DNA from: Chloroflexota bacterium
GTDB taxonomy: Bacteria; Chloroflexota; UBA6077
DNA: 27,816 nt
Reading direction: 5' to 3'
Assembly (NCBI GenBank): GCA_021806765.1
Contig: JAJZQR010000037.1
Coordinates: forward strand, 1 to 27,816
Shown: piece by piece, positions 1 to 8,692 of the stretch
Layout of the letters: each line of letters opens with the position of its first letter
Position numbering within the stretch: position 1 is the stretch's first letter
Notes under the pieces: model-generated
Databases searched by the model: none
What the model saw: only the letters and a program-made list of their open reading frames with translations
Told to the model about the DNA's origin: nothing
Translations under genes and position numbers: made by a program

Positions 1-228
1 CTGGGCATGTCGGTACCCGGGCTCCTCGGTGGGGCTGTCGTCATCGAGACGGTCTTCAGCTGGCCGGGCATGGGCCGGCTGGCGATCGAGTCGGCCCTGC
101 AGCGAGACTACCCGGTCATCATGGGGGAAGTGCTGGTAGTAGCTGCCCTGGCGTTGCTGGGCAGCCTTCTGGCAGATCTGGCCTGCACCCTCGCCGACCC
201 CCGGGTGGGCCGCACCTTGAGGAGTTGA
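1..228 (+). CDS. ABC transporter permease, DppB/OppB type, C-terminal end (partial)
   Basis: The reading frame is open from the first base, so this is the tail of a gene that begins upstream. The visible 75 codons resemble the C-terminus of DppB/OppB/NikB-family inner-membrane permeases: a segment with IETVFSWPGMG, typical of the end of these proteins, followed by one last hydrophobic helix (about residues 40-60 of the visible part). The protein would form one half of the membrane channel of a peptide, nickel or glycoside importer. The DppC-type partner starts 4 bases after its stop, which supports the assignment. Substrate cannot be told from this fragment. An ATG at position 7 is internal and should not be taken as the start. 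Confidence 0.88.
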   Translation: MGMSVPGLLGGAVVIETVFSWPGMGRLAIESALQRDYPVIMGEVLVVAALALLGSLLADLACTLADPRVGRTLRS

Positions 229-232
229 GCCC

Positions 233-1090
233 TTGGATATCCACCTTAGCGCCCCCTCCGGCCCTCTCCGGTGGCAGCGCTTCACCCGAGACCCCCTGGC
301 GCCGGCCGCCCTGACGCTGCTGCTCCTGCTGGCTGTGGCCGCCATCCTGGCCCCTTTCCTGGCTCCCTACGATCCATCGCGCATCGACCTGGCGCGGGGC
401 ACTCTCCCTCCAGGGCCCAACCACCCCCTGGGCACCGACACCCTCGGTCGCGACCTGCTCAGCCGCGCCCTCTACGGCGCTCGAGTATCTCTGGCCGTCG
501 GCCTCGGAGCCGCCGGCCTGGCCGCCTTCCTCGGCGTGGCCCTGGGCCTCGCCGCGGCCTACTGGGGAGGGGATCTGGACACCGTAATCACTCGCGTGGT
601 GGACGCCGCCCTGGCGATGCCCGCCTTTTTCGTCCTCATTGCCCTTCAATCCCTCTTCGGGCCGGGGGTGCTCAACGTCGTGCTGATGGTCTCCCTGGTC
701 AGTTGGATGGTGGTGGCCCGGGTGGTGAGGGCCGTGACCCTGAGCCTCAAGGAAAGGGAATTCGTCCAGGCCGCTCGCGCCCTGGGCTGCTCGGACGCCC
801 GCATCCTCCTTCGCCATCTGATCCCCAATCTCGCGAGCCAGGTGGTGGTGCTCTTCGCTCTCGGCGTCGCGGACGCCCTGCTGATGGAGTCGGCCCTCAG
901 CTTCCTGGGCATGGGCGTCCCACCCACAGAAGCCAGTTGGGGCAACATGCTCAACGATGGTCAGGCTGCTATACTGTCTGGTGCCTGGTGGGTCGGTGCC
1001 TTCCCGGGAGCCCTGATCCTGGGGACGGCCCTCGCCATCAACCTGACCGGGGACGGACTGCAGGAGATGTTCACTCCGGACCGGCTGTAG
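233..1090 (+). CDS. ABC transporter permease, DppC/OppC type
   Basis: Second inner-membrane permease of a peptide/nickel/opine-type ABC importer, 285 residues, close to the family norm. An N-terminal helix (about residues 22-45) is followed by the periplasmic stretch with HPLGTDTLGRDLLSR (64-78), a hallmark of DppC-type permeases, and then by further helices. The cytoplasmic coupling loop is EFVQAARALGCSDARILLRH (176-195), which contacts the ATPase. The chosen start is TTG at 233, with GGAG around 220-223 and only 4 bases from the upstream permease stop; this indicates translational coupling. No ATPase or binding-protein gene follows, so they must lie upstream or elsewhere. Substrate unknown. 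Confidence 0.92.
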   Translation: MDIHLSAPSGPLRWQRFTRDPLAPAALTLLLLLAVAAILAPFLAPYDPSRIDLARGTLPPGPNHPLGTDTLGRDLLSRALYGARVSLAVGLGAAGLAAFLGVALGLAAAYWGGDLDTVITRVVDAALAMPAFFVLIALQSLFGPGVLNVVLMVSLVSWMVVARVVRAVTLSLKEREFVQAARALGCSDARILLRHLIPNLASQVVVLFALGVADALLMESALSFLGMGVPPTEASWGNMLNDGQAAILSGAWWVGAFPGALILGTALAINLTGDGLQEMFTPDRL

Positions 1091-1140
1091 TCTCCCTGGC
1101 TGGCGGACCGACCGTTCTCCATCGCCATAGGAGCAGCAAT

Positions 1141-2046
1141 ATGGGTGACAGCACTCGCGGAAGACTCCGAGCCCTCATGATCCTCGTCGCAGCCGTCCTG
1201 CTGCTCTCTCTTGGGGCTGCCTGTCGCGGGCCCGCGCCGGCCCCAACCGCAGGCCCGGAGATGCTGCTGGCGGTGCTGGACGTGGGCCAGGCCGACAGCC
1301 TGCTGGTAAGGTCCTCCACCGGACGCACCATGCTGGTGGATGCCGGCAACGAGGCGGCGGACGTGAACCGGGTGGTGCTTCCCTTACTCAAGGCAAAGGG
1401 CATCACCTCCCTGGACTACCTGGTTCTCACCCACCCGGACCAGGACCACGTGGGAGGCATGCCGACCCTCCTCGACAACCTGCCCGTCGGCGCCTTCGTC
1501 GATGGGGCTCAACCGGGCGTAACCAACCAGGCCTACCTCCACACCCTCCAGCGGGTGCAGGCCAAGGGGATCAAGCCGGTGAAGGCTCGTCGGGAAACCA
1601 CCACCATCGATCTGGGTTCCGGCACGGAGGTCCGAGTGCTGTCCCCCGAGGACCCGCTTCTGACGGGCAGCAGCACCACCAACAACAATTCCATCGTCCT
1701 GCGGATCACCTACGGGGCTATCTCGGCTCTGCTCACCGGAGACCTGGAGCGAGAGGGAGAGGAAAGGCTTCTCAAGCATCAGGACAATCTGCGAAGCCAG
1801 ATCCTGAAGGTCGCCCACCACGGCAGCCAGGGTGCCACTTCCGCCGAGCTACTGGATGCCGTGAGGCCCGAGGTAGCTCTCATCTCCGTCGGGGCGGGCA
1901 ACTCCTACGGCCATCCCCACAAGCAGCTACTGCAGCGGCTGGACGGCCACCAGGTGAAGACTTACCGCACCGACCTGAACGGCACGCTACAACTCCTGAT
2001 CGACGGCAGCAGCTACGAGGTCACCGCCGACAAGCAGGGAGGTTGA
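1141..2046 (+). CDS. exported metallo-beta-lactamase-fold hydrolase (ComEC C-terminal-like)
   Basis: 301-residue protein with a hydrophobic N-terminal segment (residues 11-27) ending at Cys28, which looks like a lipoprotein or other export signal although the lipobox is imperfect (Gly at -3). The mature part is a metallo-beta-lactamase domain of the type at the C-terminus of ComEC/Rec2: LDVGQADSLLV (46-56), the metal-binding motif THPDQDH (97-103), TGD (199-201) and KVAHHGSQGATS (223-234). In ComEC this domain is thought to act on incoming DNA, but free-standing copies are common and their substrate is mostly unknown. Start ATG 1141 has AGGAG at 1129-1133. The reading frame is open back to 271, but that stretch is a shadow of the permease gene. 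A DUF3006 gene follows 6 bases later. Confidence 0.88.
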   Translation: MGDSTRGRLRALMILVAAVLLLSLGAACRGPAPAPTAGPEMLLAVLDVGQADSLLVRSSTGRTMLVDAGNEAADVNRVVLPLLKAKGITSLDYLVLTHPDQDHVGGMPTLLDNLPVGAFVDGAQPGVTNQAYLHTLQRVQAKGIKPVKARRETTTIDLGSGTEVRVLSPEDPLLTGSSTTNNNSIVLRITYGAISALLTGDLEREGEERLLKHQDNLRSQILKVAHHGSQGATSAELLDAVRPEVALISVGAGNSYGHPHKQLLQRLDGHQVKTYRTDLNGTLQLLIDGSSYEVTADKQGG

Positions 2047-2052
2047 TTCAAG

Positions 2053-2292
2053 TTGGCCAGCAAAGCACGCCTCTGGGTAACTGTCGACCGGGTAGTCCGG
2101 GACGAGCGGGGAAGAGACCAGGCGGTCTTAGTCTTCGACGACGGCCAGCAGTTGGTGCTTCCCATCGAGACACTCCCGACCGGGGCTCACCCGCAGCAGA
2201 TCATCGCCGTCGATCTCCGGATCGACCCGGATGAGACCTCTCGAAGAGCCAGCCAAATTGGGAAGCTCCAGCAGCAACTATTCGGTGAATAG
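2053..2292 (+). CDS. DUF3006 domain protein
   Basis: 79-residue soluble protein. It fits the DUF3006 pattern: a short beta strand with VDRVVRDERGRDQAVLVFDDG (13-33), then LVLPIETLPTGAHPQQII (35-52) and a polar C-terminus. No catalytic residues are evident and the function is unknown. DUF3006 genes are often found directly after ComEC-like metallo-hydrolase genes, as here (gap 6 bases), which suggests a shared function. The start is TTG 2053, with GGGAGG at 2038-2042 overlapping the end of the upstream gene. An alternative start at 2043 in another frame gives a meaningless arginine/glycine-rich product. Confidence 0.8.
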   Translation: MASKARLWVTVDRVVRDERGRDQAVLVFDDGQQLVLPIETLPTGAHPQQIIAVDLRIDPDETSRRASQIGKLQQQLFGE

Positions 2293-2310
2293 CCGGAAGG
2301 AGGAGGTGCT

Positions 2311-3718
<1,408 letters not shown>

Positions 3719-3729
<11 letters not shown>

Positions 3730-3742
3730 ATGCGCCCTCCTG
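3719..3742. repeat. inverted repeat across the fumC stop codon
   Basis: CAGGAGGG (3719-3726) and CCCTCCTG (3735-3742) are perfect complements; a G-U and a G-C pair extend the stem to 10 bp with an AATG loop. The fumC TGA stop (3727-3729) lies in the stem-loop. No T-run follows, so termination is not assured. The right arm runs into an extended -10 sequence, so the palindrome could instead be an operator or a transcript-end stabiliser. Confidence 0.6.
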
Positions 3743-3749
3743 GTATAAT
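3741..3749 (+). promoter_or_regulatory. extended -10 promoter for the small membrane protein gene
   Basis: TGGTATAAT is a perfect extended -10 (TG, one base, TATAAT). No convincing -35 lies 17 bases upstream, which is tolerated with an extended -10. Transcription would start near 3756, about 17 bases before the GTG at 3773. It would drive the small membrane protein and possibly the dCMP deaminase gene. Confidence 0.5.
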
Positions 3750-3772
3750 ATGGCAGCGAGGAGGTGCAGACG

Positions 3773-4000
3773 GTGAAACTACCCCAGTTCCGAATTCGGA
3801 CCAGGTCCGGACAACTCGGCTGGCTTCAGGTCCTGTCGCTGGCCATATCCGCCGTTTTCTACGCGATGGGAGACATTGCCCCAGCTCTACTCATGCTGGT
3901 GCTGGCGACCCTGTTCGGAGTGACGGCGACCATGCGAAGGGTTCGAGACGCGCAACGGACCAATCCCGAGCTATTCCAGCAGAGAAAGCGCAAACGATAG
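3773..4000 (+). CDS. small membrane protein, unknown function
   Basis: 75 residues, not recognised. A basic N-terminus (KLPQFRIRTR) is followed by two hydrophobic stretches, about residues 16-33 and 35-52, probably two membrane helices or a hairpin, and by a strongly basic tail ending in QQRKRKR. The chosen start is GTG 3773 because GGAGG at 3760-3764 is then 8 bases away. The GTG at 3764 would lie on that Shine-Dalgarno itself and adds only three residues. The gene has its own extended -10 and lies between fumC and the dCMP deaminase gene, neither of which suggests a function. Length and codon use look like a real gene, but no motif supports a role. Confidence 0.6.
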   Translation: MKLPQFRIRTRSGQLGWLQVLSLAISAVFYAMGDIAPALLMLVLATLFGVTATMRRVRDAQRTNPELFQQRKRKR

Positions 4001-4060
4001 CGGATCTCTCCGACCGGGGTCCACTACCACAGCTTCTCAGAAGCAGGAGCTTGATACCTC

Positions 4061-4585
4061 ATGACTGAAAGCCAGCGACCGGAGAAGAGCTTCGTTCTTC
4101 ATCATCACGAACCGGCAGATCGACGCCCCGGCTGGGACGAGTACTTCATGGGAATTGCCCATCACGTCGCCAGCAGGTCCAACTGCTCCCGGCGTCACGT
4201 GGGCGCCATCATCGTGGTGGGACGGAGCATCGTCAGCACCGGCTACAACGGCACTCCCATGGGGGTGCGCAACTGCTTCGAGGGCGGCTGCCTTCGCTGC
4301 GCCTCCGACGCCCCGCCCGGCCAGGGCTACGACACCTGCACCTGCGTTCACGCTGAGGCCAACGCCATGCTGCTGGCCGCGCGCCACGGCACTGCCATCG
4401 AAGGTGGGATCCTCTACAGCACCCTCCGACCCTGCTTCAGCTGCCTCAAGGAGTCCATCCAGGCAGGAATCCAGGAAATCGTCTACGACACTGGCACTCC
4501 CTACGAGGACGAACTGGAAGAGGCCTACCAGAGCCTCCGGCAAGAGGCGGGGCTCGTGATGCGCCGGATGGAGCATCCCGCGTAG
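4061..4585 (+). CDS. dCMP deaminase (ComEB-type cytidine/deoxycytidylate deaminase)
   Basis: 174-residue zinc deaminase of the deoxycytidylate type, which converts dCMP to dUMP for dTTP synthesis. The zinc site is complete: HAEANA (97-102) with the ligand His97 and proton-shuttle Glu99, and PCFSC (124-128) with Cys125 and Cys128. The stretch SRRHVGAIIV...STGYNGTPMG (43-68) and the cysteines at 72, 77 and 80 are typical of dCMP deaminases and ComEB. The first 25 residues form a short, poorly conserved extension. Start ATG 4061 has AGGAG at 4045-4049, 11 bases upstream, slightly far. The gene ends before a stem-loop shared with the convergent RRM gene. Confidence 0.92.
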   Translation: MTESQRPEKSFVLHHHEPADRRPGWDEYFMGIAHHVASRSNCSRRHVGAIIVVGRSIVSTGYNGTPMGVRNCFEGGCLRCASDAPPGQGYDTCTCVHAEANAMLLAARHGTAIEGGILYSTLRPCFSCLKESIQAGIQEIVYDTGTPYEDELEEAYQSLRQEAGLVMRRMEHPA

Positions 4586-4600
4586 ATCGACCGACTCGTC

Positions 4601-4638
4601 GGGTCGGGGCACGAACCCCCAGGCACATGCCCCGACCC
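4601..4638. terminator. stem-loop after dCMP deaminase, between convergent genes
   Basis: GGGTCGGGGCA (4601-4611) pairs perfectly with TGCCCCGACCC (4628-4638) around a 16-nt loop. It lies 15 bases after the deaminase stop and faces the 3' end of the RRM gene. There is no clear T-run, so it may block readthrough or protect the transcript end rather than be a classic intrinsic terminator. Confidence 0.6.
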
Positions 4639-4710
4639 CTTCGCCCAAGATCCGACCGGCTCAGGTCAGGTCTATAGGAGTATCAACCTAGAGAGTCACG
4701 ACTCCAGTGA

Positions 4711-4734
4711 AGGGGCTCCTTAGTAGCCGCCCCT
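4711..4734 (-). terminator. hairpin overlapping the stop of the RRM gene
   Basis: On the minus strand AGGGGC (4734-4729) and GCCCCT (4716-4711) form a 6-bp stem with a 12-nt loop that contains the RRM stop codon. It is followed by only a weakly T-containing stretch. It probably marks the transcript end. Confidence 0.4.
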
Positions 4735-5013
4735 GCCACCCCGGCGGTAACCGGTGCCGCGTTCCTCTCGCTCCATCGCGGGGTTCACCCGAAGTTGTCG
4801 ACCATCCATCGTGTAGCCGTCGAACATCCGAACCGCGTTCTCCGCGTCGGCGTCGGTGGCCATCTCAACAAACCCGAATCCCCGGGACCGCCCGGTATCC
4901 CGCTCGGTCATCACCGTGGCATCCTCCACCGTACCAGCCTGCCCGAACAGGCTGCGGAGGTCGTCATCGGTGGTTGAGTACGGGAGGTTCCCGACGTACA
5001 GCCGCTTCGCCAT
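4720..5013 (-). CDS. RRM-type RNA-binding protein
   Basis: 97-residue protein made of a single RNA recognition motif with a short Arg/Gly-rich tail (RRGGRGGY). RNP2 is LYVGNL (5-10) and RNP1 is RGFGFVEM (44-51), with the aromatic residues that stack on RNA. The architecture matches the Rbp-type proteins of cyanobacteria, Chloroflexi and some other bacteria, often cold-induced, which bind single-stranded RNA in the cytoplasm. Targets are unknown. Start ATG 5013 has GAGAGG a few bases upstream. The gene lies downstream of livF on the same strand but is separated from it by a strong palindrome, so it is probably transcribed on its own. Confidence 0.93.
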   Translation of the reverse strand: MAKRLYVGNLPYSTTDDDLRSLFGQAGTVEDATVMTERDTGRSRGFGFVEMATDADAENAVRMFDGYTMDGRQLRVNPAMEREERGTGYRRGGRGGY

Positions 5014-5048
5014 TCTACTTACCTCTCACTTCCCTGCACCATCCATCT

Positions 5049-5081
5049 GCCCCGGGGCCTTCAGCCCCGAGGCTTATACTA
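5049..5081 (-). promoter_or_regulatory. possible -10 and leader hairpin upstream of the RRM gene
   Basis: On the minus strand TATAAG (5078-5073) is a plausible -10, though the -35 is weak. Just downstream, CGGGGC (5069-5064) pairs with GCCCCG (5058-5053) around a 5-nt loop, and three more outer pairs form across one mismatch (5049-5073). The hairpin lies roughly 40 bases before the start codon and could be a leader structure or part of a site for the RNA-binding protein itself. Confidence 0.3.
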
Positions 5082-5143
5082 TGGCGGCAAGTCTCGTGCC
5101 ACGCTTCCAGCAACCGAAAGGCCCTGGCACCTCCAAGAATCAT

Positions 5144-5171
5144 CTGACGCAGGCGGTACCGCCTGCGTCAG
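5144..5171 (-). terminator. 28-bp perfect palindrome after livF
   Basis: Arms of 14 bases meet without a spacer (5144-5157 and 5158-5171); the left arm reads CTGACGCAGGCGGT. Folded as RNA it would give a stem of about 12 bp with a tetraloop. It lies 32 bases downstream of the livF stop and is followed on the minus strand by ATGATTCTTGG, so it probably ends the liv transcript. Its perfect symmetry would also suit a protein-binding site. Confidence 0.6.
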
Positions 5172-5203
5172 CTACGCTCTATCTCTTTCCCCTGCTCTGT
5201 CAA

Positions 5204-5962
5204 CTACGCCGGCGCGACCTCCTGAGTGCTCCCATTGCCGCCGTTGGTTTCCACCACGTCCCCCAGATACGCGGCCCGCACCTTGGGATCCTCCCGCATC
5301 TTGGCAGCATCCCCCGCGAGCACAACCCGGCCCGTCTCGAGGACGTAGGCCCTGGAAGCGACACCCAGCGCCATGAAGGCGTTCTGCTCCACCAGCAGGA
5401 TGCTGGTGCCGGCCTCGTTGATCTCCTTGATGATATCGAAGATCTGCCGCACCAGGATCGGGGAGAGCCCCATGGAGGGCTCGTCCAGCAACAACAGCCG
5501 CGGCTGGGACATCAAGCCCCTTCCCATCGCCAGCATCTGCTGCTCCCCGCCGGAGAGGGTACCGGCCGCCTGCTGGAGACGCTCCTTCAGCCTGGGGAAG
5601 CGGCCGAAAACCCTCTCCATGTTCTGGGAGATCTTGTTTCGGTCGTTCACGGTGAAGGCACCCAGCAACAGATTCTCCCGCACGGACAGATTGGCAAACA
5701 CCCGCCGGCCCTCGGGAACGTGGGAGATTCCATCGCCAACGATCACGTGGGGAGGCCTCGTCGTGATGTCCGAACCGGCGTAGCGGATAGATCCACCCTT
5801 CGGCCTGGTAATCCCGGAAATCGTCTTCAGTGTGGTGCTCTTCCCGGCACCGTTGGCGCCGATGAGGGTTACGATCTCGCCCTCCTCGACGTTGAAGGAG
5901 ATCTCCTTGATAGCCTGGATGCTCCCATAGAATACGCTCAGGTCTTGCACTTCGAGCAGCAC
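5204..5962 (-). CDS. livF: branched-chain amino acid-type ABC transporter ATPase LivF
   Basis: Cytoplasmic ATPase of the Liv/HAAT importer, 252 residues. Walker A is GANGAGKST (35-43), the Q-loop region follows, the ABC signature is LSGGEQQ (136-142) and Walker B is LLLLDEP (156-162). The switch position reads VEQN (191-194), with Gln where most ABC ATPases have His; this is usual for LivF. The last 15 residues are a non-conserved tail. The start is GTG 5962, immediately after the livG stop, with a GGAAGGAAG Shine-Dalgarno inside livG; this means tight translational coupling. It pairs with LivG to power LivH and LivM. It is last in the operon. Confidence 0.95.
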   Translation of the reverse strand: MLLEVQDLSVFYGSIQAIKEISFNVEEGEIVTLIGANGAGKSTTLKTISGITRPKGGSIRYAGSDITTRPPHVIVGDGISHVPEGRRVFANLSVRENLLLGAFTVNDRNKISQNMERVFGRFPRLKERLQQAAGTLSGGEQQMLAMGRGLMSQPRLLLLDEPSMGLSPILVRQIFDIIKEINEAGTSILLVEQNAFMALGVASRAYVLETGRVVLAGDAAKMREDPKVRAAYLGDVVETNGGNGSTQEVAPA

Positions 5963-6730
5963 TTAAGCTACTTCCTTCCCTAGATAGGCTTCGATGACCT
6001 TCGGATTGCCCTGGATCTCCTTGGGGGTTCCCTCGGCCAGGATCTCTCCGAAGTCCATCACCTCGATCCGCTCGCAGATCCCCATGACCACCTTCATCTG
6101 GTGCTCGATCAGCAGAATGCTCAGGCTGAACCGCTTACGGATGAACTCGATCATCTCCATAAGAGTGGATACCTCGGCCGGGTTCATGCCCGCCGCTGGT
6201 TCGTCGAGAAGGAGCAGTCGGGGCTTGGTGGCCAGGGCCCTCGCGATCTCCAATCTGCGCTGCTCGCCATACGGCAGGCTCCCGGCCAGCTCATCCTGCT
6301 TTCCATCGAGCCTGAAGAGGGCCAACAACTCCTGCGCGTCCAACGTCAGCTTCCGCTCCTCCATCCCGAAACCAGACGCGCGCAGCAAAGCCTGAGCCAC
6401 GCCATACTTGACCCGGCAATTGTATGCGATCCTCACGTTGTCCAGCACCGAGAGGTTCCCGAAGAGACGGATGTTCTGGAAAGTCCTCGCGATGCCGAGC
6501 CTGGTGACTTCGTGGGGGGCAACCCTGGCTATACTGCGAGAATCGAACAGGATGTCCCCGCCGGAAGGCTCGTAGTGTCCGGTGATCAGGTTGAACACCG
6601 TCGTCTTCCCCGCGCCGTTCGGCCCGATCAGCCCAATCAACTCCCCCTCCTCGATGTGGAAGGAGACGCCATTGACGGCCTTGAGACCGCCGAAGTTCTT
6701 GGTGAGGTTATCGACTTTCAGCAACGGCAC
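5963..6730 (-). CDS. livG: branched-chain amino acid-type ABC transporter ATPase LivG
   Basis: Second ATPase of the Liv importer, 255 residues. Walker A is GPNGAGKTT (36-44), the signature is the LivG-type [10 protein letters not shown] (152-161), Walker B is LLLLDEP (172-178) and the switch His is H210 in LLIEHQM. The segment [19 protein letters not shown] (81-99) is highly typical of LivG. The start is GTG 6730, with GGAGAAGAGG about 8 bases upstream; it overlaps the end of livM by 23 bases. Its end abuts the livF start directly. Both ATPases are complete. Confidence 0.95.
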   Translation of the reverse strand: MPLLKVDNLTKNFGGLKAVNGVSFHIEEGELIGLIGPNGAGKTTVFNLITGHYEPSGGDILFDSRSIARVAPHEVTRLGIARTFQNIRLFGNLSVLDNVRIAYNCRVKYGVAQALLRASGFGMEERKLTLDAQELLALFRLDGKQDELAGSLPYGEQRRLEIARALATKPRLLLLDEPAAGMNPAEVSTLMEMIEFIRKRFSLSILLIEHQMKVVMGICERIEVMDFGEILAEGTPKEIQGNPKVIEAYLGKEVA

Positions 6731-7709
6731 TTTGTGGCCTCTTCTCCATCTTCGGAACTTTCGGGGCCCTCAGGAACGGAAGCTCCATCCCGCCGAAGAG
6801 CCCCGTCGGGCGCAGCAGCATCACGACGATCAGAAGCAGTGGATAGATCACGTAGCGGAGGTCCAGGATGTCGGACGGCAGCACAATGCGGAGACCCTCC
6901 AGCAGGAAGGTCCAGCCGATCGCGGCGATAATCGTGCCGCTAATGCTGCCGAGGCCGCCCAGCACCACGATCAGCAGCGGGTCGAAGGTCTTCAGGAAGT
7001 CGAAGTTGCTCGGGTGCAGGAAGGCGTAGAGGTGAGCGTAGAGGGCTCCGGCCACGCCTGCGTAGGCGCAACCCATCACGAACGCGATGGTCTTGTACTT
7101 CGTCGTGTTCACCCCCATGGCACTCGCGGCAATTTCGTCCTCGCGTATGGACATAGTCGCTCGCCCAGGGCTCGAGTAGGCGAAGTTACGCATCAAGACC
7201 ACTGCGATGATGGTGATGGTGGCAACCCACGGCCAGCTGGTCAGCTTCGGGATCGCGGTCATTCCGCGCGCCCCGCCCATGGCCGGTATCCAGTTATCGG
7301 CGTTGTCGAAGAACACTTTGACTATGATGGTCAAGCCCAGGGTGGCAATGCCGAGGTAGTCGGAACGAAGACGCAGGATCGGCATGCCCACAAGAAAGGC
7401 TACCGCGGCCGCGACGACACCCCCGACCACGATTGCGCCGAGAAAGCCGAAGGGGTTATCGCCCGTCCACTGCTTCGTGATCAGCGCCGACGAGTAGGCG
7501 CCGAGACCGTAGAAGGCGACGTGGCCCAGGGAGAACTGCCCGTTGAAGCCATAGATGATGTTTAGCCCTAAGGTGGCTACAGTGACGATGCACGCATACT
7601 GGATGATCAACTCCGCATAAGGGTTGAGCACCCCAGTCGTAAGTAGCAGTTGGATAACCGCAGCACCCACGATCGCCGCGATTACCGCCAGCAGTTCGGG
7701 TCGCCTCAT
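6708..7709 (-). CDS. livM: branched-chain amino acid-type ABC transporter permease LivM
   Basis: Inner-membrane permease, 333 residues, with about 8-10 hydrophobic segments. Family motifs are [25 protein letters not shown] (48-72), typical of LivM, and [18 protein letters not shown] (113-130). The C-terminal PTGLFGG sequence is a common end of LivM and LivH proteins. It forms the channel together with LivH. Start ATG 7709 has AGGAGG that overlaps the livH stop (gap 9 bases). It ends in a charged cytoplasmic tail that is translated through the livG start. Confidence 0.94.
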   Translation of the reverse strand: MRRPELLAVIAAIVGAAVIQLLLTTGVLNPYAELIIQYACIVTVATLGLNIIYGFNGQFSLGHVAFYGLGAYSSALITKQWTGDNPFGFLGAIVVGGVVAAAVAFLVGMPILRLRSDYLGIATLGLTIIVKVFFDNADNWIPAMGGARGMTAIPKLTSWPWVATITIIAVVLMRNFAYSSPGRATMSIREDEIAASAMGVNTTKYKTIAFVMGCAYAGVAGALYAHLYAFLHPSNFDFLKTFDPLLIVVLGGLGSISGTIIAAIGWTFLLEGLRIVLPSDILDLRYVIYPLLLIVVMLLRPTGLFGGMELPFLRAPKVPKMEKRPQSAVAESR

Positions 7710-7718
7710 TGCTGCCTC

Positions 7719-8630
7719 CTAGACCTTGTCCGTGCCGCGCTTGCCCAACAACCCCGTCGGCTTGATCATCAGGACGACGATCAGGATCCCGAAGGCCACT
7801 GCGTCCTTCCAGGTCGTAGACACGAATGCCGCCGTCAGCACCTCGGCCTGCCCCATGATCAGGGCACCCAGCATGGCTCCTGGGATTATCCCGATGCCGC
7901 CCAGCACGGCGGCCGTGAACGCTTTCAGGCCCGGCATGATACCCATGAAGGGCTGCACCTGGGGATAGGCTATGGCGTAGAGAATGCCGCCGGCAGCAGC
8001 CAGGGCAGACCCCAGCCCGAAGGTAAAGGACACCACCAGGTCCACGTTGATACCCATGAGCTTGGCGGTGTCGAAGTCAAAGGAGACTCCTCGCATCGCA
8101 ATGCCCATCTTGGTCCTGTACACGATGTGCTGCAACAAGGCCAGGAACAGGATGGTTACAGCCAAGATTATGATCTGCATGTTCGTGATCGTGAGTGCCC
8201 CAGCCTGAAAGACGTTGGCTACGGCGAACGGCCTGGGGAAGGTTCGAATGTCGGGACCGAACACGAACTTCAGGCTGCTGCCGTACTCCAGGAACAGCGA
8301 CACACCGATGGCGGTGATCAGAGAGGCAATCCTTGGAGCGTTCCTCAGGGGCCGGTATGCCAACCTCTCGATGGCGACACCGAGAACAGTGCAGACAACG
8401 ATAGCCAGAATGAACGCCGGGACGAGAGCCCAGCCCCCGATGCCGGAGGCGGCGAGGGCCGAGATGGAGAAGAAGCCCACGAACGCGCCTACCATGAAGA
8501 CGTCGCCGTGAGCGAAGTTGATTAGCCGGATGATGCCATACACCATGGTGTAGCCGAGGGCGATCAGCGCGTAGACAAGACCCAGCTGGAGGCCGTTGAC
8601 CACCTGCTGGGCGAAGTAAGCGAAGTCCAT
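7719..8630 (-). CDS. livH: branched-chain amino acid-type ABC transporter permease LivH
   Basis: Inner-membrane permease, 303 residues. NGLQLGLVYALIALGYTMVYGIIRLINFAHGD near the N-terminus (12-43) is the LivH hallmark, and KPTGLLGKRG near the end is the usual terminal motif. About eight membrane segments are visible. Start ATG 8630 has TAGGAG 7 bases upstream. It is separated from livJ by a 15-bp hairpin, so it may be made in smaller amounts than the binding protein. Confidence 0.94.
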   Translation of the reverse strand: MDFAYFAQQVVNGLQLGLVYALIALGYTMVYGIIRLINFAHGDVFMVGAFVGFFSISALAASGIGGWALVPAFILAIVVCTVLGVAIERLAYRPLRNAPRIASLITAIGVSLFLEYGSSLKFVFGPDIRTFPRPFAVANVFQAGALTITNMQIIILAVTILFLALLQHIVYRTKMGIAMRGVSFDFDTAKLMGINVDLVVSFTFGLGSALAAAGGILYAIAYPQVQPFMGIMPGLKAFTAAVLGGIGIIPGAMLGALIMGQAEVLTAAFVSTTWKDAVAFGILIVVLMIKPTGLLGKRGTDKV

Positions 8631-8647
8631 TGCCGACTCCTATGTAG

Positions 8648-8681
8648 GAGACGGGGAGTTGCTGGAGCAACTCCCCGTCTC
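8648..8681 (-). terminator. attenuator-like hairpin between livJ and livH
   Basis: GAGACGGGGAGTTGC (8648-8662) and GCAACTCCCCGTCTC (8667-8681) make a perfect 15-bp stem with a 4-nt loop, 11 bases after the livJ stop and 17 bases before the livH start. No T-run follows. Such hairpins between binding-protein and permease genes in other operons protect the upstream mRNA or cause partial termination, giving excess binding protein. Confidence 0.7.
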
Positions 8682-8692
8682 GGGTTCGTTAC

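Noticed and set aside
271..1140. Long N-terminal extension of the metallo-hydrolase frame
   Set aside because: It is Arg/Pro/Gly-rich and read through the DppC gene in another frame; the real start at 1141 has a Shine-Dalgarno and a signal peptide.
4856..5983. 375-codon plus-strand frame over livF
   Set aside because: Shadow frame antisense to a well-conserved ATPase.
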